Positions 41,719 through 50,503 of a DNA stretch of 64,000 nt are shown piece after piece. Both the position numbers and the translations under genes were made by a program. The number at the start of each line of letters is the position of its first letter. The first letter of the stretch is position 1. Below the pieces are notes generated by a model that made no database searches, was not told where the DNA came from, and saw only the letters and a list, made by a program, of their open reading frames with translations. The DNA is from Fibrobacter sp. UWEL (GTDB lineage Bacteria > Fibrobacterota > Fibrobacteria > Fibrobacterales > Fibrobacteraceae), in contig NZ_FRBE01000013.1 of assembly GCF_900142535.1 (NCBI RefSeq), forward strand, positions 1 through 64,000. The letters run 5' to 3'.

Positions 41719-43017
41719 TTAATTTGCGCCGAGGATGTGGACGATTACGGGTTTGTTCTTGCCGTTCTCGGTCTTGTGGATGGTGAGTGCGCCGGTGGAG
41801 TCGTAACCGAATTGCTCGCCTACACGTTCACCGTCTATGTAGGTGAGGGAGTCTTTCAGAACGCCGTTCTTGTACCAGTTACGCCAGATGCCGTTACGCT
41901 TTCCGTTTTTCCAGGTCCCTTCGGAGGCGAGTTGGGGGAGGATCCCTTTTGCGTTACTGGTGGAATCTTGATTATAGAAACTGCGACTTTCGGTGTGCTC
42001 GCCATAGACCCATGTTTCTTCGTATGTTAAGTCGTGTCCTTCGCGTTTGTATCTCACGGTCCCATTCAGAACAAATTCTTCCGGACTTGTAGACATGGAA
42101 CTGGATTTCATTTTCACGAAGGTGGATTCCGCACAGACTTCCTTTCCGCATACGCCGTAGTCCTGACGGTGATTCGAACCGTTTTCGTCTAGAATTTCAA
42201 GGCTTTCGACAATCTTGTTACCTTCGCTATCGAACCAGGTCCATACGGAATCTCGAATACCTCCTTTCCAAAACTCCTGCTTCATAATCTTGCCGTTCCC
42301 ATAGAAAAGCGTTCGGGGACCGTGCTTGTGACTGCAATCCATTTGCGTTTCATTTTTTCCCATGGCGATGCAACGCTGGATATTTTCCAGTACTTTCACA
42401 GTCTTCCCGTTGGGATAGTACTCTAGATGTAGTCCTCCAGGGAATCCATTACGACAATGATCTTCGATTTCGAGATTCCCGTCAAAGGAATATTTTTTTA
42501 GGACGCCTTCCGGAACTTTTCTAAAACAGCTGTTCTCTTCGGCAATTTTTCCGTTGTTGTGCCATTTCTTCCAGACTCCGATGGAATCTCCTTCGTCGCT
42601 GTAATGTTCTTCAAAGGCGGGGGAGCCGTCGGGAAAGATGCCGTAACAATCCCCAACCTCATGGTCGTCCTTATAATAGCGGGTGGACTGTTTTTTCTTG
42701 CTGCTAAAGAAGGTGTTCCATTCGCCTTCCCGCTTTCCTTTCTGGTAGTAGCCTTCCAGAACCACATCTCCCAGATAGGTCCATTGTCTCACAAGACCAT
42801 GGGGCAGGTTGTCCTTAAATTCTACTTCTCTTTTCTTGATGCCATTATTGTACCATTCGTTCTGCTTTTGGATTTCCCCATCGGGATAGACCCAGAACGA
42901 AGTTTTTTTGGAACCGTCGGCGTATGTTTCCACCACTTGTTCTTCGGAACGCACGAAATGACATCCCCAAAGCAGGGATATAGTGCAAAAAAGACCGATA
43001 AAACGAGAGGTATGCAT
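41719..43017 (-). CDS. MORN-repeat-like lipoprotein
   Basis: 432 aa, lipobox SLLWGC. It contains about eight short tandem units such as YPDGEIQKQNEWYNNGIKKREVEF, GYYQKGKREGEWNTFF, HYSDEGDSIGVWKKWHNNGKIAEEN and TWKNGKRNGIWRNWYKNGVLKDSLTY. These resemble MORN/YwqK-type antitoxin-like repeats. Outer or periplasmic lipoprotein, function unknown. It is monocistronic and starts divergently from the next gene. Confidence 0.8.
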   Translation of the reverse strand: MHTSRFIGLFCTISLLWGCHFVRSEEQVVETYADGSKKTSFWVYPDGEIQKQNEWYNNGIKKREVEFKDNLPHGLVRQWTYLGDVVLEGYYQKGKREGEWNTFFSSKKKQSTRYYKDDHEVGDCYGIFPDGSPAFEEHYSDEGDSIGVWKKWHNNGKIAEENSCFRKVPEGVLKKYSFDGNLEIEDHCRNGFPGGLHLEYYPNGKTVKVLENIQRCIAMGKNETQMDCSHKHGPRTLFYGNGKIMKQEFWKGGIRDSVWTWFDSEGNKIVESLEILDENGSNHRQDYGVCGKEVCAESTFVKMKSSSMSTSPEEFVLNGTVRYKREGHDLTYEETWVYGEHTESRSFYNQDSTSNAKGILPQLASEGTWKNGKRNGIWRNWYKNGVLKDSLTYIDGERVGEQFGYDSTGALTIHKTENGKNKPVIVHILGAN

Positions 43018-43054
43018 ACAACTGAAAGTAGAAAATATTTAATTTCTAGAGGAA

Positions 43055-43849
43055 ATGGACGAAAAGAACAAATCTATTGCAAGTACATTCAATACTAAAA
43101 TCCGTACCTCCTGGGTATGGCTTGTTCTTGCCATTACAGTAGGCCTTACAATCCTGTTTTACGTTTCCCAGAAACCTCAGGTAATCGTGTACGCCAGCTT
43201 CACGAAGGCCCTGTCGGATTACCGCCTTCAGGAGGCGCATGTGATGCGATTGATGGATCGCGTCCGAGTGGGATTTGATGTGGACACCGTTGCAGTACAG
43301 GCCCAGTCCATGACGCTTCGTGAAATGGCGGTTTCCTATTCTCGCGAGGTGGACCAGCTTCGCAATCTTGGAGAGCGTGCTCCCTCTAATGAGACCGTAA
43401 ATCGTTTTGAAAAGGAAGTGCTTGGGAAGGTGGCCAGCCTTCGCCGTTATGCCCATCGTCGCACCCTGTGGTTTGAATCTTGCACCAAGCTGGAACGCAT
43501 CGTGGGAGAACAGCAGGATTCTCGAGTCCGCGATGGATTCCGCGAGGCGCTACACATGGCTCGAAGCGGTCGTATTGTCGTGGTGGGGCCCGAGGAATTG
43601 CAGGCTCTTCCGGATTCCGTCCGGGGGCCGATGGCGAATCTTTTCCAAGAAAATGAAGAGCTTTCCATGGCCTGGCGAAGCTTTGACAATGACATGGCTG
43701 CCGCCTATAGTGAAGACATGGGTCGTTTCTTCCAGCAGGAAAGTTTGGATGAAATGTCCTTGAAGTCCAGGATTCCCATGGCATTCTACTTCTTGTCCCT
43801 CGTGTTGCTCTTGTCTACTTTCTTCTTTGCACTTTACGCCCGTCGGTAG
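43055..43849 (+). CDS. Membrane protein with two helices and a soluble helical core
   Basis: 264 aa, unrecognised. A transmembrane helix near residues 20-40 (TSWVWLVLAITVGLTILFYV) and one at the C-terminus (MAFYFLSLVLLLSTFFFALYARR), with a helix-rich soluble domain between them (YASFTKALSDYRLQEAHVMRLMDRVRVGFD). RBS AGAGGAA is good. The next gene starts 6 nt after its stop. Confidence 0.6.
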   Translation: MDEKNKSIASTFNTKIRTSWVWLVLAITVGLTILFYVSQKPQVIVYASFTKALSDYRLQEAHVMRLMDRVRVGFDVDTVAVQAQSMTLREMAVSYSREVDQLRNLGERAPSNETVNRFEKEVLGKVASLRRYAHRRTLWFESCTKLERIVGEQQDSRVRDGFREALHMARSGRIVVVGPEELQALPDSVRGPMANLFQENEELSMAWRSFDNDMAAAYSEDMGRFFQQESLDEMSLKSRIPMAFYFLSLVLLLSTFFFALYARR

Positions 43850-43855
43850 GTTCTC

Positions 43856-44407
43856 GTGTCCTTTTTCTCTCGCCGTAAACCTGTATTTTTAAATTTTGGC
43901 CTTCTGTTTATTTTTGTGGCGGGCTGGATTTTCTCCTATATGTCCCCTGCCATAAAGGGTATGCTTTCCAGTGACGGATTCATGCTGAAGGACTTCGAGA
44001 TGGAAGACCAGCTGTTCTTTGGTACGGTGACTCGTGCTACGGTTCCCAGCATTTTTGGCGGTACCGACATTCCGTTTTTTGACAAGGTGAATTTCCAAAT
44101 TAACGAGGATGAAAACGCCAACTTTGTTCTTTACGCTTCTCAGGAAATGCTGGACGAAATGTCCGAATGGTTTAGTTTTGGCGCCGTAAACGCAAGTGTC
44201 GTTCCTCTGGAAATTAGGGCTGCCCGATTGGATGACAATACCTATGTGGTTCATTCCCTCGCCTCTACCGATGGGGAGATGGATGTGGAATCCCTGGTGG
44301 TGAATTACCAGTTTTACTACGCCTTTGTGGGCTTGACTCTTGTTCTTGGCCTTGGGCTAGTGGGGGTGGCTCTGCTGATCCTTTGGTTCGCAGTAAGACG
44401 CCGCTAG
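43856..44407 (+). CDS. Two-helix membrane protein
   Basis: 183 aa, start GTG. Helix 1 near residues 10-30 (FLNFGLLFIFVAGWIFSYM) and helix 2 near the end (FVGLTLVLGLGLVGVALLILWFAV) frame a periplasmic beta-rich domain (DQLFFGTVTRATVPSIFGGTD). Gap to the upstream gene is 6 nt and the hydrolase follows. Function not visible. Confidence 0.6.
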   Translation: MSFFSRRKPVFLNFGLLFIFVAGWIFSYMSPAIKGMLSSDGFMLKDFEMEDQLFFGTVTRATVPSIFGGTDIPFFDKVNFQINEDENANFVLYASQEMLDEMSEWFSFGAVNASVVPLEIRAARLDDNTYVVHSLASTDGEMDVESLVVNYQFYYAFVGLTLVLGLGLVGVALLILWFAVRRR

Positions 44408-44433
44408 TATTTTTTTATTCCCCAAGAAACGTC

Positions 44434-45132
44434 GTGTTTAGAACAACATATTATATCGCGATCGTACTTCTCGTTGCGATTCACTGTTGGGGCGCAACCA
44501 TAAAGGATACTCTGGTGGTTCGCGCTGCCAGCGGGGCCGAAAGTCAGGTGGGCTTCTGGAAAAACGGGAACAAGACCGCTCCTGTGGCAGTATGGTTTCA
44601 TGGGGGCATGACCAGTGGAAACTGCCAGAAGGGGCTGGTGGCCGGAGACGATCTTTCCCTCTTGTTGCCGAAGTATACCGTTATCAGCGCTTCCGCCTGC
44701 AGGGATAAACACTGGGTTGCACCTACGGCTATGGAATGGGTGGACGCTGCTCTGGATTCCGTTGCCGCAAGTCGCAAGAATCCGGTGAACGAAGTAAACC
44801 TCATTGGCGTTTCCGATGGTGCGTTAGGTGTAATTGCCTATTCCATGAACGGCCGCCGTAAGGTCAATTCCCGCACGTTGATTAGCTCCTTCGGGAAAAT
44901 GCTGGGGGAGGCCTCTGCTGTCGCGAAGCACCCGCGGGCCAAAACGGGCAAGTGGCTTTTCCTTCAGGGTGGTTCCGACCGGCTTTACCCCTCTCAGGAA
45001 ACTGTTCCCTGGATTGAAACTTTCTGTAGGAATGTGGGGGTGGAATGCGACCTGAAGTATGATCCGCAGGGTGAACATGACTGGTTGTATTGGAAAAACA
45101 ACCATAAAGACTGGATTTTGAAACTTTTTTAA
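44434..45132 (+). CDS. Secreted alpha/beta-hydrolase-like protein
   Basis: 232 aa from GTG 44434, which gives a signal peptide (MFRTTYYIAIVLLVAIHCWG); an upstream TTG at 44383 would overlap the previous gene. The nucleophile elbow is IGVSDGALG (G-x-S-x-G) and the oxyanion region is WFHGGM. A late Asp (LQGGSDRLYPS) and His (PQGEHDWLYW) fit the catalytic triad. An esterase or peptidase-type activity is expected; it is co-oriented with two membrane genes. Confidence 0.75.
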   Translation: MFRTTYYIAIVLLVAIHCWGATIKDTLVVRAASGAESQVGFWKNGNKTAPVAVWFHGGMTSGNCQKGLVAGDDLSLLLPKYTVISASACRDKHWVAPTAMEWVDAALDSVAASRKNPVNEVNLIGVSDGALGVIAYSMNGRRKVNSRTLISSFGKMLGEASAVAKHPRAKTGKWLFLQGGSDRLYPSQETVPWIETFCRNVGVECDLKYDPQGEHDWLYWKNNHKDWILKLF

Positions 45133-45152
45133 GAAAAATTGGTCTTCGCCCC

Positions 45153-45181
45153 TTGACAAAATCATAAAAAATTACAAAATT
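45153..45181 (+). promoter_or_regulatory. tRNA-Leu promoter
   Basis: TTGACA (45153-45158), a 17-bp spacer and an AT-rich -10 (AAAATT, 45176-45181). The -10 is weak. Confidence 0.55.
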
Positions 45182-45195
45182 TGGCACACTAACCT

Positions 45196-45279
45196 GCGGA
45201 TGTGGCGGAACTGGTAGACGCGCTAGATTCAGGTTCTAGTGATCGCAAGGTCGTGGAGGTTCAAGTCCTCTCATCCGCA
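45196..45279 (+). tRNA. tRNA-Leu (anticodon CAG)
   Basis: Acceptor stem GCGGATG pairs with CATCCGC, discriminator A. Anticodon stem CTAGA/TCTAG, loop TTCAGGT, CAG at 45230-45232. A long variable arm (GATCGCAAGGTC) and TTCAAGTC T-loop make it a class II leucine tRNA. CCA is not encoded. Confidence 0.97.
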
Positions 45280-45288
45280 CTGAAAAAA

Positions 45289-45318
45289 CTCATCGGAAAC
45301 GATGAGTTTTTTTTATAT
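45289..45318 (+). terminator. Terminator after tRNA-Leu
   Basis: ACTCATCG GAAA CGATGAGT followed by seven T residues. Confidence 0.9.
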
Positions 45319-45334
45319 AAAAACGAGATGCAGA

Positions 45335-45514
45335 GGGCGGGGCTGTCCCCCGCCCTCGAGCTCCCGCCCCCAGCTAATGATGCGCTTTGCTTATCATTAG
45401 CGGTGTTTTCGGGATGTTTCGTCTGGGCATTTCTTGAGGAAGGCGGGGGCTGTCCCCGCCCTCTGGACTCCCACCCCAGCTAATGATGCGCTTTGCTTAT
45501 CATTAGCGGTGCGC
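45335..45514 (+). repeat. Duplicated double-hairpin repeat
   Basis: Two copies about 106 bp apart. Each has a GGCGGGG...CCCCGCC hairpin and then an identical 35-bp segment (45371-45405 and 45477-45511), whose GCTAATGAT/ATCATTAGC ends are perfectly complementary. No gene is present. Confidence 0.9.
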
Positions 45515-45533
45515 TTTTTCTAGCTTTGTCTTT

Positions 45534-46211
45534 ATGAATCCTGCGGACGATAGTTTTGAAGAGTTCTTCACCCAGGCGTTTTCTACGGAAACGCTGGAGG
45601 GTGGCTGTTGCCGCCTGGTAGGGATTTCTTTGTCGGACCTGCGGGAAACGGAATGCTGCGACGAGTCCCGAGGTATGGGCCATCGGGAGAATCGCCCGAT
45701 GTCGCCGGAGGCTGTATTCCAGCTGGTGCGGAACTCGGAAGACTTCCTGGCGGAACACCTCCCGTGGGTGCGGGGCGTTACCGTCCCCGAGATCGCCAAG
45801 CGGATGCGCAGCTGGATTTTTGCGGAACAATACGGACAGGGCGGTTGCTGGGGCATATTCCCGAAGGTTCCTGCGACGGAGCCTACCTGCGGTAAGTCTG
45901 ATGAATTGGCCGGCTTTATCATGGCGGAATTCAACTTGAAAAATCATTCCGCAGCCCTTAGCTACTGGCTTTCTAAGGATTATACAGGTCGCGGTCTTAT
46001 GACGGATGCCGTGAGGACTCTTTCCCGATACTGTTTTGTCGTTTTAAAACTGAATAGATTGGAGCTTTCTGTATCCGTGACGAACGAAAAAAGTCGTGCT
46101 CTTGCTACCCGCTGCGGCTTCCTTGAAGAAGGAATAAGTCGCGATTTTGAACGAATAAACGGCATTTTTGTGAATCATTGTCGTTTTTCTCGCCTGGCTC
46201 GGGACGAATAA
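45534..46211 (+). CDS. GNAT-family N-acetyltransferase
   Basis: 225 aa. The C-terminal half is a GNAT domain: AALSYWLSKDYTGRGLMTDAVRTLSRYCF (acetyl-CoA loop Y-T-G-R-G) and ELSVSVTNEKSRALATRCGFLEEG, as in RimJ/RimL-type enzymes. The N-terminal 90 residues are not assigned. A TAGCTT -10-like element 7 nt before the ATG suggests a leaderless mRNA. Confidence 0.8.
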   Translation: MNPADDSFEEFFTQAFSTETLEGGCCRLVGISLSDLRETECCDESRGMGHRENRPMSPEAVFQLVRNSEDFLAEHLPWVRGVTVPEIAKRMRSWIFAEQYGQGGCWGIFPKVPATEPTCGKSDELAGFIMAEFNLKNHSAALSYWLSKDYTGRGLMTDAVRTLSRYCFVVLKLNRLELSVSVTNEKSRALATRCGFLEEGISRDFERINGIFVNHCRFSRLARDE

Positions 46212-46237
46212 TCTCGTGGTTCCTAGTGGTTACAAAT

Positions 46238-46253
46238 GTTTACTTGGGTAAAC
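46238..46253. promoter_or_regulatory. Palindrome upstream of the TIGR02147 gene
   Basis: GTTTAC TTGG GTAAAC, about 57 bp before the start codon. It is a possible operator. Confidence 0.45.
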
Positions 46254-46308
46254 GGGATTCTTTAATTAGTTTTGCGATTTCGGCCGTTTCGCTTCTATCT
46301 TTTAAGTT

Positions 46309-47157
46309 ATGGAAAATGGAGAAAAGAAGGTTTTAACTGAGCCCGATGTGCTGCAGTACACGAACTATCGCGTGTACCTTCGGGACTATTACGAATACAA
46401 GAAGTCGACAACAGCCGCCTTCAGTCTTCGCTTCTTTGCGGAAAAGGCTGGTCTTTCCAGTCATGCCCATTTGAAGCTGACCATCGATGGCAAACGAAAT
46501 ATCACCAAGAACACGGTGACTAAGCTGATCCACGGACTTGGTCTTGAAAATCAGCGCGCTGCTTATTTTGAAAGTCTGGTATTCTTTAACCAGGCAACTA
46601 CCGACGAAGACAAGAAAGTTTACTACGCCCAGCTGGTAAAGGCTAGCCCCCGTTCCAAGCTTCATAAGATGGACAAGGCCCAGCTGCGTATCTTTAAGGA
46701 ATGGCATCATTCCGCAATTTTGGAAATGGTGGGTCTCAAGGACTTCCGTCCTATCCCTGACCAGATTTCCAAGCGCCTCCGCGGTCTTATCACTCCCGCA
46801 CAGGCCACTGAATCCCTGAACCTGCTGTTGGAACTGGGTCTTCTGGTGAAGACTGCCAACGGTTATCGTCAGAGCGATCCCCTGATTACTACCGACGACG
46901 AGGTCCAGGATATTATGGTGAAAATGTATCATAACCAGATGCTGGCTCTTTCCGCACGCATGCTGAATGACCTTCCGGGGCCCGAAAGAGACGTTTCTGC
47001 CCTTACTTTCGGAATTAAGCGATCGGATTTCGCCAATTTGAAAAAACATTTACAACTAATGCGAAAAGAACTACTAGATTTCTCTGCAAAAGCTGGAGAA
47101 GCTGAAGACGTTGTCCAAATCAACCTACAGCTGTTCCCTCTTACCCGAGGAGTGTGA
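46309..47157 (+). CDS. TIGR02147-family protein, copy 1
   Basis: 282 aa, cytosolic, no signal peptide. It has the Fibrobacter paralogous-family features: an opening tyrosine/aromatic motif (VLQYTNYRVYLRDYYEYKK), a FSLRFFAEKAGLSSHAHLKLTIDGKRNIT block that looks like a helix-turn-helix, and the family's ending (VVQINLQLFPLT). It is related to the gene at 60192. It overlaps the next lipoprotein start by one base (TGATG). DNA-binding is a plausible inference. A TATCTT -10-like element 7 nt upstream suggests a leaderless mRNA. Confidence 0.85.
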   Translation: MENGEKKVLTEPDVLQYTNYRVYLRDYYEYKKSTTAAFSLRFFAEKAGLSSHAHLKLTIDGKRNITKNTVTKLIHGLGLENQRAAYFESLVFFNQATTDEDKKVYYAQLVKASPRSKLHKMDKAQLRIFKEWHHSAILEMVGLKDFRPIPDQISKRLRGLITPAQATESLNLLLELGLLVKTANGYRQSDPLITTDDEVQDIMVKMYHNQMLALSARMLNDLPGPERDVSALTFGIKRSDFANLKKHLQLMRKELLDFSAKAGEAEDVVQINLQLFPLTRGV

Positions 47158-48530
47158 TGAGATTCTTTTTGCCAAAATTTCCCAGTGCGGTACTAGCAGG
47201 CCTGGCCCTTGTGGCCGGAGTCCTTTCTGGCTGCTCCGAGGACAAGACTGCTGGCATCGAGATTGGAAATCCGGATATAGCGGATAAGGATACGACCGAT
47301 GTAGGTTCTCCCGAGGGGCCGGTCGTTGTGTCTGGTATTCCCTTGACCGCGGACTTTACAGTGGATTACGCAGAACTTGGAACTGTGGTTGCTACAAAGT
47401 CCCTGCTGAAGGCTGCTGCGGAAGACGAACCTGTACTGCTGGATTCCTTCGATCTTAATTTGACAGAAGTGCGTACTTATGCAAGCTACTATAAGTACAT
47501 GGATGATTACGATGCTACCAAGGGTATGCGCGTATGGCCTGAAAGGGTTGAATCATCTTCTGACGAGGAACCGCTGGAAGATTCTTCTGCACTCCTAATC
47601 TCCTTTACGAAGGAAACTTACGTAGACGATGCCTTTAAGAATATCGACTTGATGGATGGCGGCTACCTGAAGGAAATCGGCGTGTCCTTTGCGCCTTATG
47701 TGGCTGACGATATCTACGGCCGCGTCATGATTGATGGAGAGTATGTTCCCTTCGTCTATGATTTGACTGACTTCCAGTCTCTGCAGTTGCGTTATCATTA
47801 TTCTCAGATTGCAATCGATTCTGTGAATAAGGTCGCTAATTTGTCTGTGGTATTCCGCGCCAAGCTCTTTACTGAAGGTGTTGATTTCTCCAAGGCGAAT
47901 ATTTCTGAGGACGGCGTAATCTACATCGACCGAAAGAACAACTCGGATATCTGGGATGAGCTGAATGAACGATTTGTGCCTAGCTTCCAGCCTTTGCGCT
48001 ACAATTATGTAAATGCTGCAAACGAAGATAGTACAGCCTATGTGGCTGACATCTGGAAGGGCATTGCGGCTGATGTGGGTGAGAACACCTTGATCAATGG
48101 AAACTTCAAGTCTCCCTTCACTACGGACTGGATTTTGGTGACTCAGTTTGGCGGCAAGGCTGATTCCTCTGTGATTGTGGAAAAGAATGGCGATCGCATC
48201 ATGAAGGTGGATGTCACTGCAGGTGGTGACAGTTCCTTCAGTGTGCAGCTTCTTCAGGAAAATGTGGCACTCATTGCAGGAGTCAAGTACCAGTGTGTAT
48301 TCACCATCTGGTCCGATGTGGCGGATTCCATTACCGCACGTATTGGTTCCTACGATACCTACAAGACGGTTGGTTTCTCTAAGCATGTCTATGTGGGCAA
48401 AACGGGACAGTCCATCCAAATCGAATTTACACCCGAAGTGACGGATCCCTTTGCTCGCTTTGAACTCAATCTGGGCAAGAAGAAACGCTGGTTCAAGATT
48501 AAGGATGTTCAGGTCCTTCGCCAGAATTAG
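47157..48530 (+). CDS. Lipoprotein with carbohydrate-binding-like C-terminus
   Basis: 457 aa from ATG 47157 (GAGGAG upstream). Lipobox GVLSGC. The early part has GIEIGNP and a Thr/Asp-rich spacer; then a segment (residues about 50-240) of unknown type; then a C-terminal beta-sandwich (about 310-457) resembling CBM4/9: NTLINGNFKSPFTTDWILVTQFGGKADSSV, FTIWSDVADSITARIGSYD, and FELNLGKKKRWFKIKDVQVL. It is coupled to the upstream TIGR02147 gene, and the arrangement recurs at 60192-62217. Confidence 0.75.
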   Translation: MRFFLPKFPSAVLAGLALVAGVLSGCSEDKTAGIEIGNPDIADKDTTDVGSPEGPVVVSGIPLTADFTVDYAELGTVVATKSLLKAAAEDEPVLLDSFDLNLTEVRTYASYYKYMDDYDATKGMRVWPERVESSSDEEPLEDSSALLISFTKETYVDDAFKNIDLMDGGYLKEIGVSFAPYVADDIYGRVMIDGEYVPFVYDLTDFQSLQLRYHYSQIAIDSVNKVANLSVVFRAKLFTEGVDFSKANISEDGVIYIDRKNNSDIWDELNERFVPSFQPLRYNYVNAANEDSTAYVADIWKGIAADVGENTLINGNFKSPFTTDWILVTQFGGKADSSVIVEKNGDRIMKVDVTAGGDSSFSVQLLQENVALIAGVKYQCVFTIWSDVADSITARIGSYDTYKTVGFSKHVYVGKTGQSIQIEFTPEVTDPFARFELNLGKKKRWFKIKDVQVLRQN

Positions 48531-48559
48531 ATCACTGGTTTAAAGCAATGAAAATTCAG

Positions 48560-48592
48560 AAACGTCGCTAGTAAAATCTGGCGGCGTTTTCT
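48560..48592 (+). terminator. Terminator after the lipoprotein gene
   Basis: AACGTCGCTAG / CTGGCGGCGTT with G-U pairs, followed by TTC and a T-rich run. Confidence 0.6.
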
Positions 48593-48607
48593 ATTTTTTA
48601 CAGTACT

Positions 48608-50392
48608 ATGGCAACTATTCCTACCCTCAAAGACAATCTCGTTATCGAGAATATCCGCCCCAATATCGAGGGCGGCCGTTTCATGATCAAGCGCGAACCG
48701 GGCGACACCGTCACCGTGCAGGCTGATATCTTCCGCCACAGCCACGAAAAGTATGATGCCGCCATCTTCTACCGCCATGTCCCCGCAGAAGGCAAGGCCA
48801 AGAAGACTGCAAAGACTGCCAAGGCCGCAAAGCCCGCCGCTGTCAAGTGGGAGAAGGCTCCCATGCAATTCGTGGATAACGACCTTTGGGAAGGCTCCTT
48901 CACCGTCAATAACATCGGTTATTACGAATATAAGGTTTGCGCCTGGACTGTGGAACCTAAGGATGTTCCCACCGAAAGCCCGGTGATGAAGCTTCGCGTG
49001 GACCCGTCCTACGCACGTACCGGCACCTGGTACGAAATGTGGCCCAAGTCTCAAGGCACCGATCCTACCAAGAGCGCTACCTGGAAGGATTGCGAAAACC
49101 AGCTGGACTACATTGCTAACCTGGGTTTCGATACTGTTTATCTGGTTCCCATTCACCCCATTGGCGTCACCAACCGTAAGGGCGCAAACAATGCTCTCCA
49201 CGCCAAGACCGACAAGAAGGGCAAACCCCTGGAACCGGGCTGTCCGTATGCCGTAGGTAACAAGTTCGGCGGTCACTATGCAACCGACCCTGAACTGGGT
49301 TCCATGAAGGATTTTGAACACTTTGCCAAGGCCGCTCGTTCCAAGGGCCTGCGCCTGGCTCTGGACATCGCTCTCAACTGCTCTCCGGACCATCCGTACG
49401 TAAAGGAACATCCGGAATGGTTCTACCACGAACCCGATGGCAGCATTAAGTTTGCAGAAAACCCGCCCAAGAAGTACGAAGACATTTACCCCTTCGACTA
49501 CTACAACAAGAATTACAAGGCTCTCTGGCAGGAAATCGAAAACATCATCCTGTTCTGGGCCGACAAGGGTGTTGAAATTTTCCGTATCGATAACCCGCAT
49601 ACCAAGCCCTTCCCCTTCTGGGAATGGCTCATCGCCGACGTGAAGGAAAAACGTCCGGAACTGGTGTTCCTGGCAGAAGCTTTCACTCGCCCCAAGATGA
49701 TGCATCGCTTGGCAAAGTCCGGCTTTGACATGAGCTACACTTACTTCGCATGGCGTAGCGCCAAGTGGGAATTCGAGCAGTACCTGAAGGAACTGACCCA
49801 GTCCGACGCTAAGGAATATATGCGCGGTATTTTCTTCCCGACCACCCCGGATATCTTCCCCAAGTATCTTGCTTACAAGGGTGCAAATGCCTTTAAGCAG
49901 CGTTACTTCTTGGCTGGTACCTTGAGCAGCCTCACTGGTATGTACAACGGTTACGAACTCTGCGAAAATATTCCGTCTCCCATTAAGGAAGAACTGCAGG
50001 ATTCCGAAAAGTACCAGTACAAGGTTCACAACTGGGCTGGCCCGGGCATTCAGGACTTCGTCCGCCGCGTGAATACCGCTCGCCTGGAACATCCGGCTCT
50101 GCAGGAATATGACAACCTGGACTTCCATTACTGTGCCAACGACCAGCTCATGGTTTACTCCAAGAGATCTGGCGAAGACGTTCTCCTGTTCGTCTGCAAC
50201 ATGGATATGGACAACGCCCAGGAAGGCATGGTGGAATTGGACATGGCTAAGCTTGGCCTGAACGAAGATTCCTTCTACTTCCTGAAGGACCTGCTCACCG
50301 ACGAATCCTTCGTCTGGCGCGGCAGCAAGAACTTCGTCCGCATTGATCCGGCTAAGGCCCCCGGCCACCTGCTGGTTCTTAAGAGAATCTAA
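48608..50392 (+). CDS. glgE: GlgE-like maltosyltransferase (GH13_3)
   Basis: 594 aa. It extends alpha-1,4-glucan from maltose-1-phosphate. The diagnostic run matches GlgE: GTWYEMWPKSQG (139-150), VPIHPIGVTNRKGANN, PGCPYAVGNKFGGHYATDPELGSMKDFEHF, DIALNCSPDHPYVKEHPEWFY, FAENPPKKYEDIYPFDYY, then GVEIFRIDNPHTKPFPFWEW (nucleophile Asp328) and FLAEAFTRPKMM (acid/base Glu357), followed by FDMSYTYFAWRSAKWE. It is shorter than typical GlgE (about 650-700). Residues 62-80 are an Ala/Lys-rich insertion (KAKKTAKTAKAAKPAAVK). No other glycogen gene is adjacent. Confidence 0.9.
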   Translation: MATIPTLKDNLVIENIRPNIEGGRFMIKREPGDTVTVQADIFRHSHEKYDAAIFYRHVPAEGKAKKTAKTAKAAKPAAVKWEKAPMQFVDNDLWEGSFTVNNIGYYEYKVCAWTVEPKDVPTESPVMKLRVDPSYARTGTWYEMWPKSQGTDPTKSATWKDCENQLDYIANLGFDTVYLVPIHPIGVTNRKGANNALHAKTDKKGKPLEPGCPYAVGNKFGGHYATDPELGSMKDFEHFAKAARSKGLRLALDIALNCSPDHPYVKEHPEWFYHEPDGSIKFAENPPKKYEDIYPFDYYNKNYKALWQEIENIILFWADKGVEIFRIDNPHTKPFPFWEWLIADVKEKRPELVFLAEAFTRPKMMHRLAKSGFDMSYTYFAWRSAKWEFEQYLKELTQSDAKEYMRGIFFPTTPDIFPKYLAYKGANAFKQRYFLAGTLSSLTGMYNGYELCENIPSPIKEELQDSEKYQYKVHNWAGPGIQDFVRRVNTARLEHPALQEYDNLDFHYCANDQLMVYSKRSGEDVLLFVCNMDMDNAQEGMVELDMAKLGLNEDSFYFLKDLLTDESFVWRGSKNFVRIDPAKAPGHLLVLKRI

Positions 50393-50402
50393 GGCTAGTT
50401 CC

Positions 50403-50478
50403 GCTGTCATCCCCGACTTGATCGGGGATCTAGCAATTCTAAACGTCGACGAAACCCGTCGGCGTTTCTTTGTTAGGA
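50403..50478 (+). terminator. Two hairpins after glgE
   Basis: ATCCCCGACTTGATCGGGGAT (50411-50431, part of the GTCATC...GGATCT repeat family) and AACGTCGACGAAACCCGTCGGCGTTT (50442-50467), the latter followed by TTTGTTA. Confidence 0.75.
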
Positions 50479-50503
50479 AAAATAGACTATATTGTTCATT
50501 GCT

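Noticed and set aside
45181-45196. TTGGCAC...TGC next to tRNA-Leu as a sigma-54 promoter
   Set aside because: The GG-GC distance is 13 rather than 12 and it runs into the tRNA; a sigma-70 site lies upstream.
45202-45483. 93-aa open frame over the tRNA-Leu gene
   Set aside because: It lies within the tRNA and the repeats and has no RBS.
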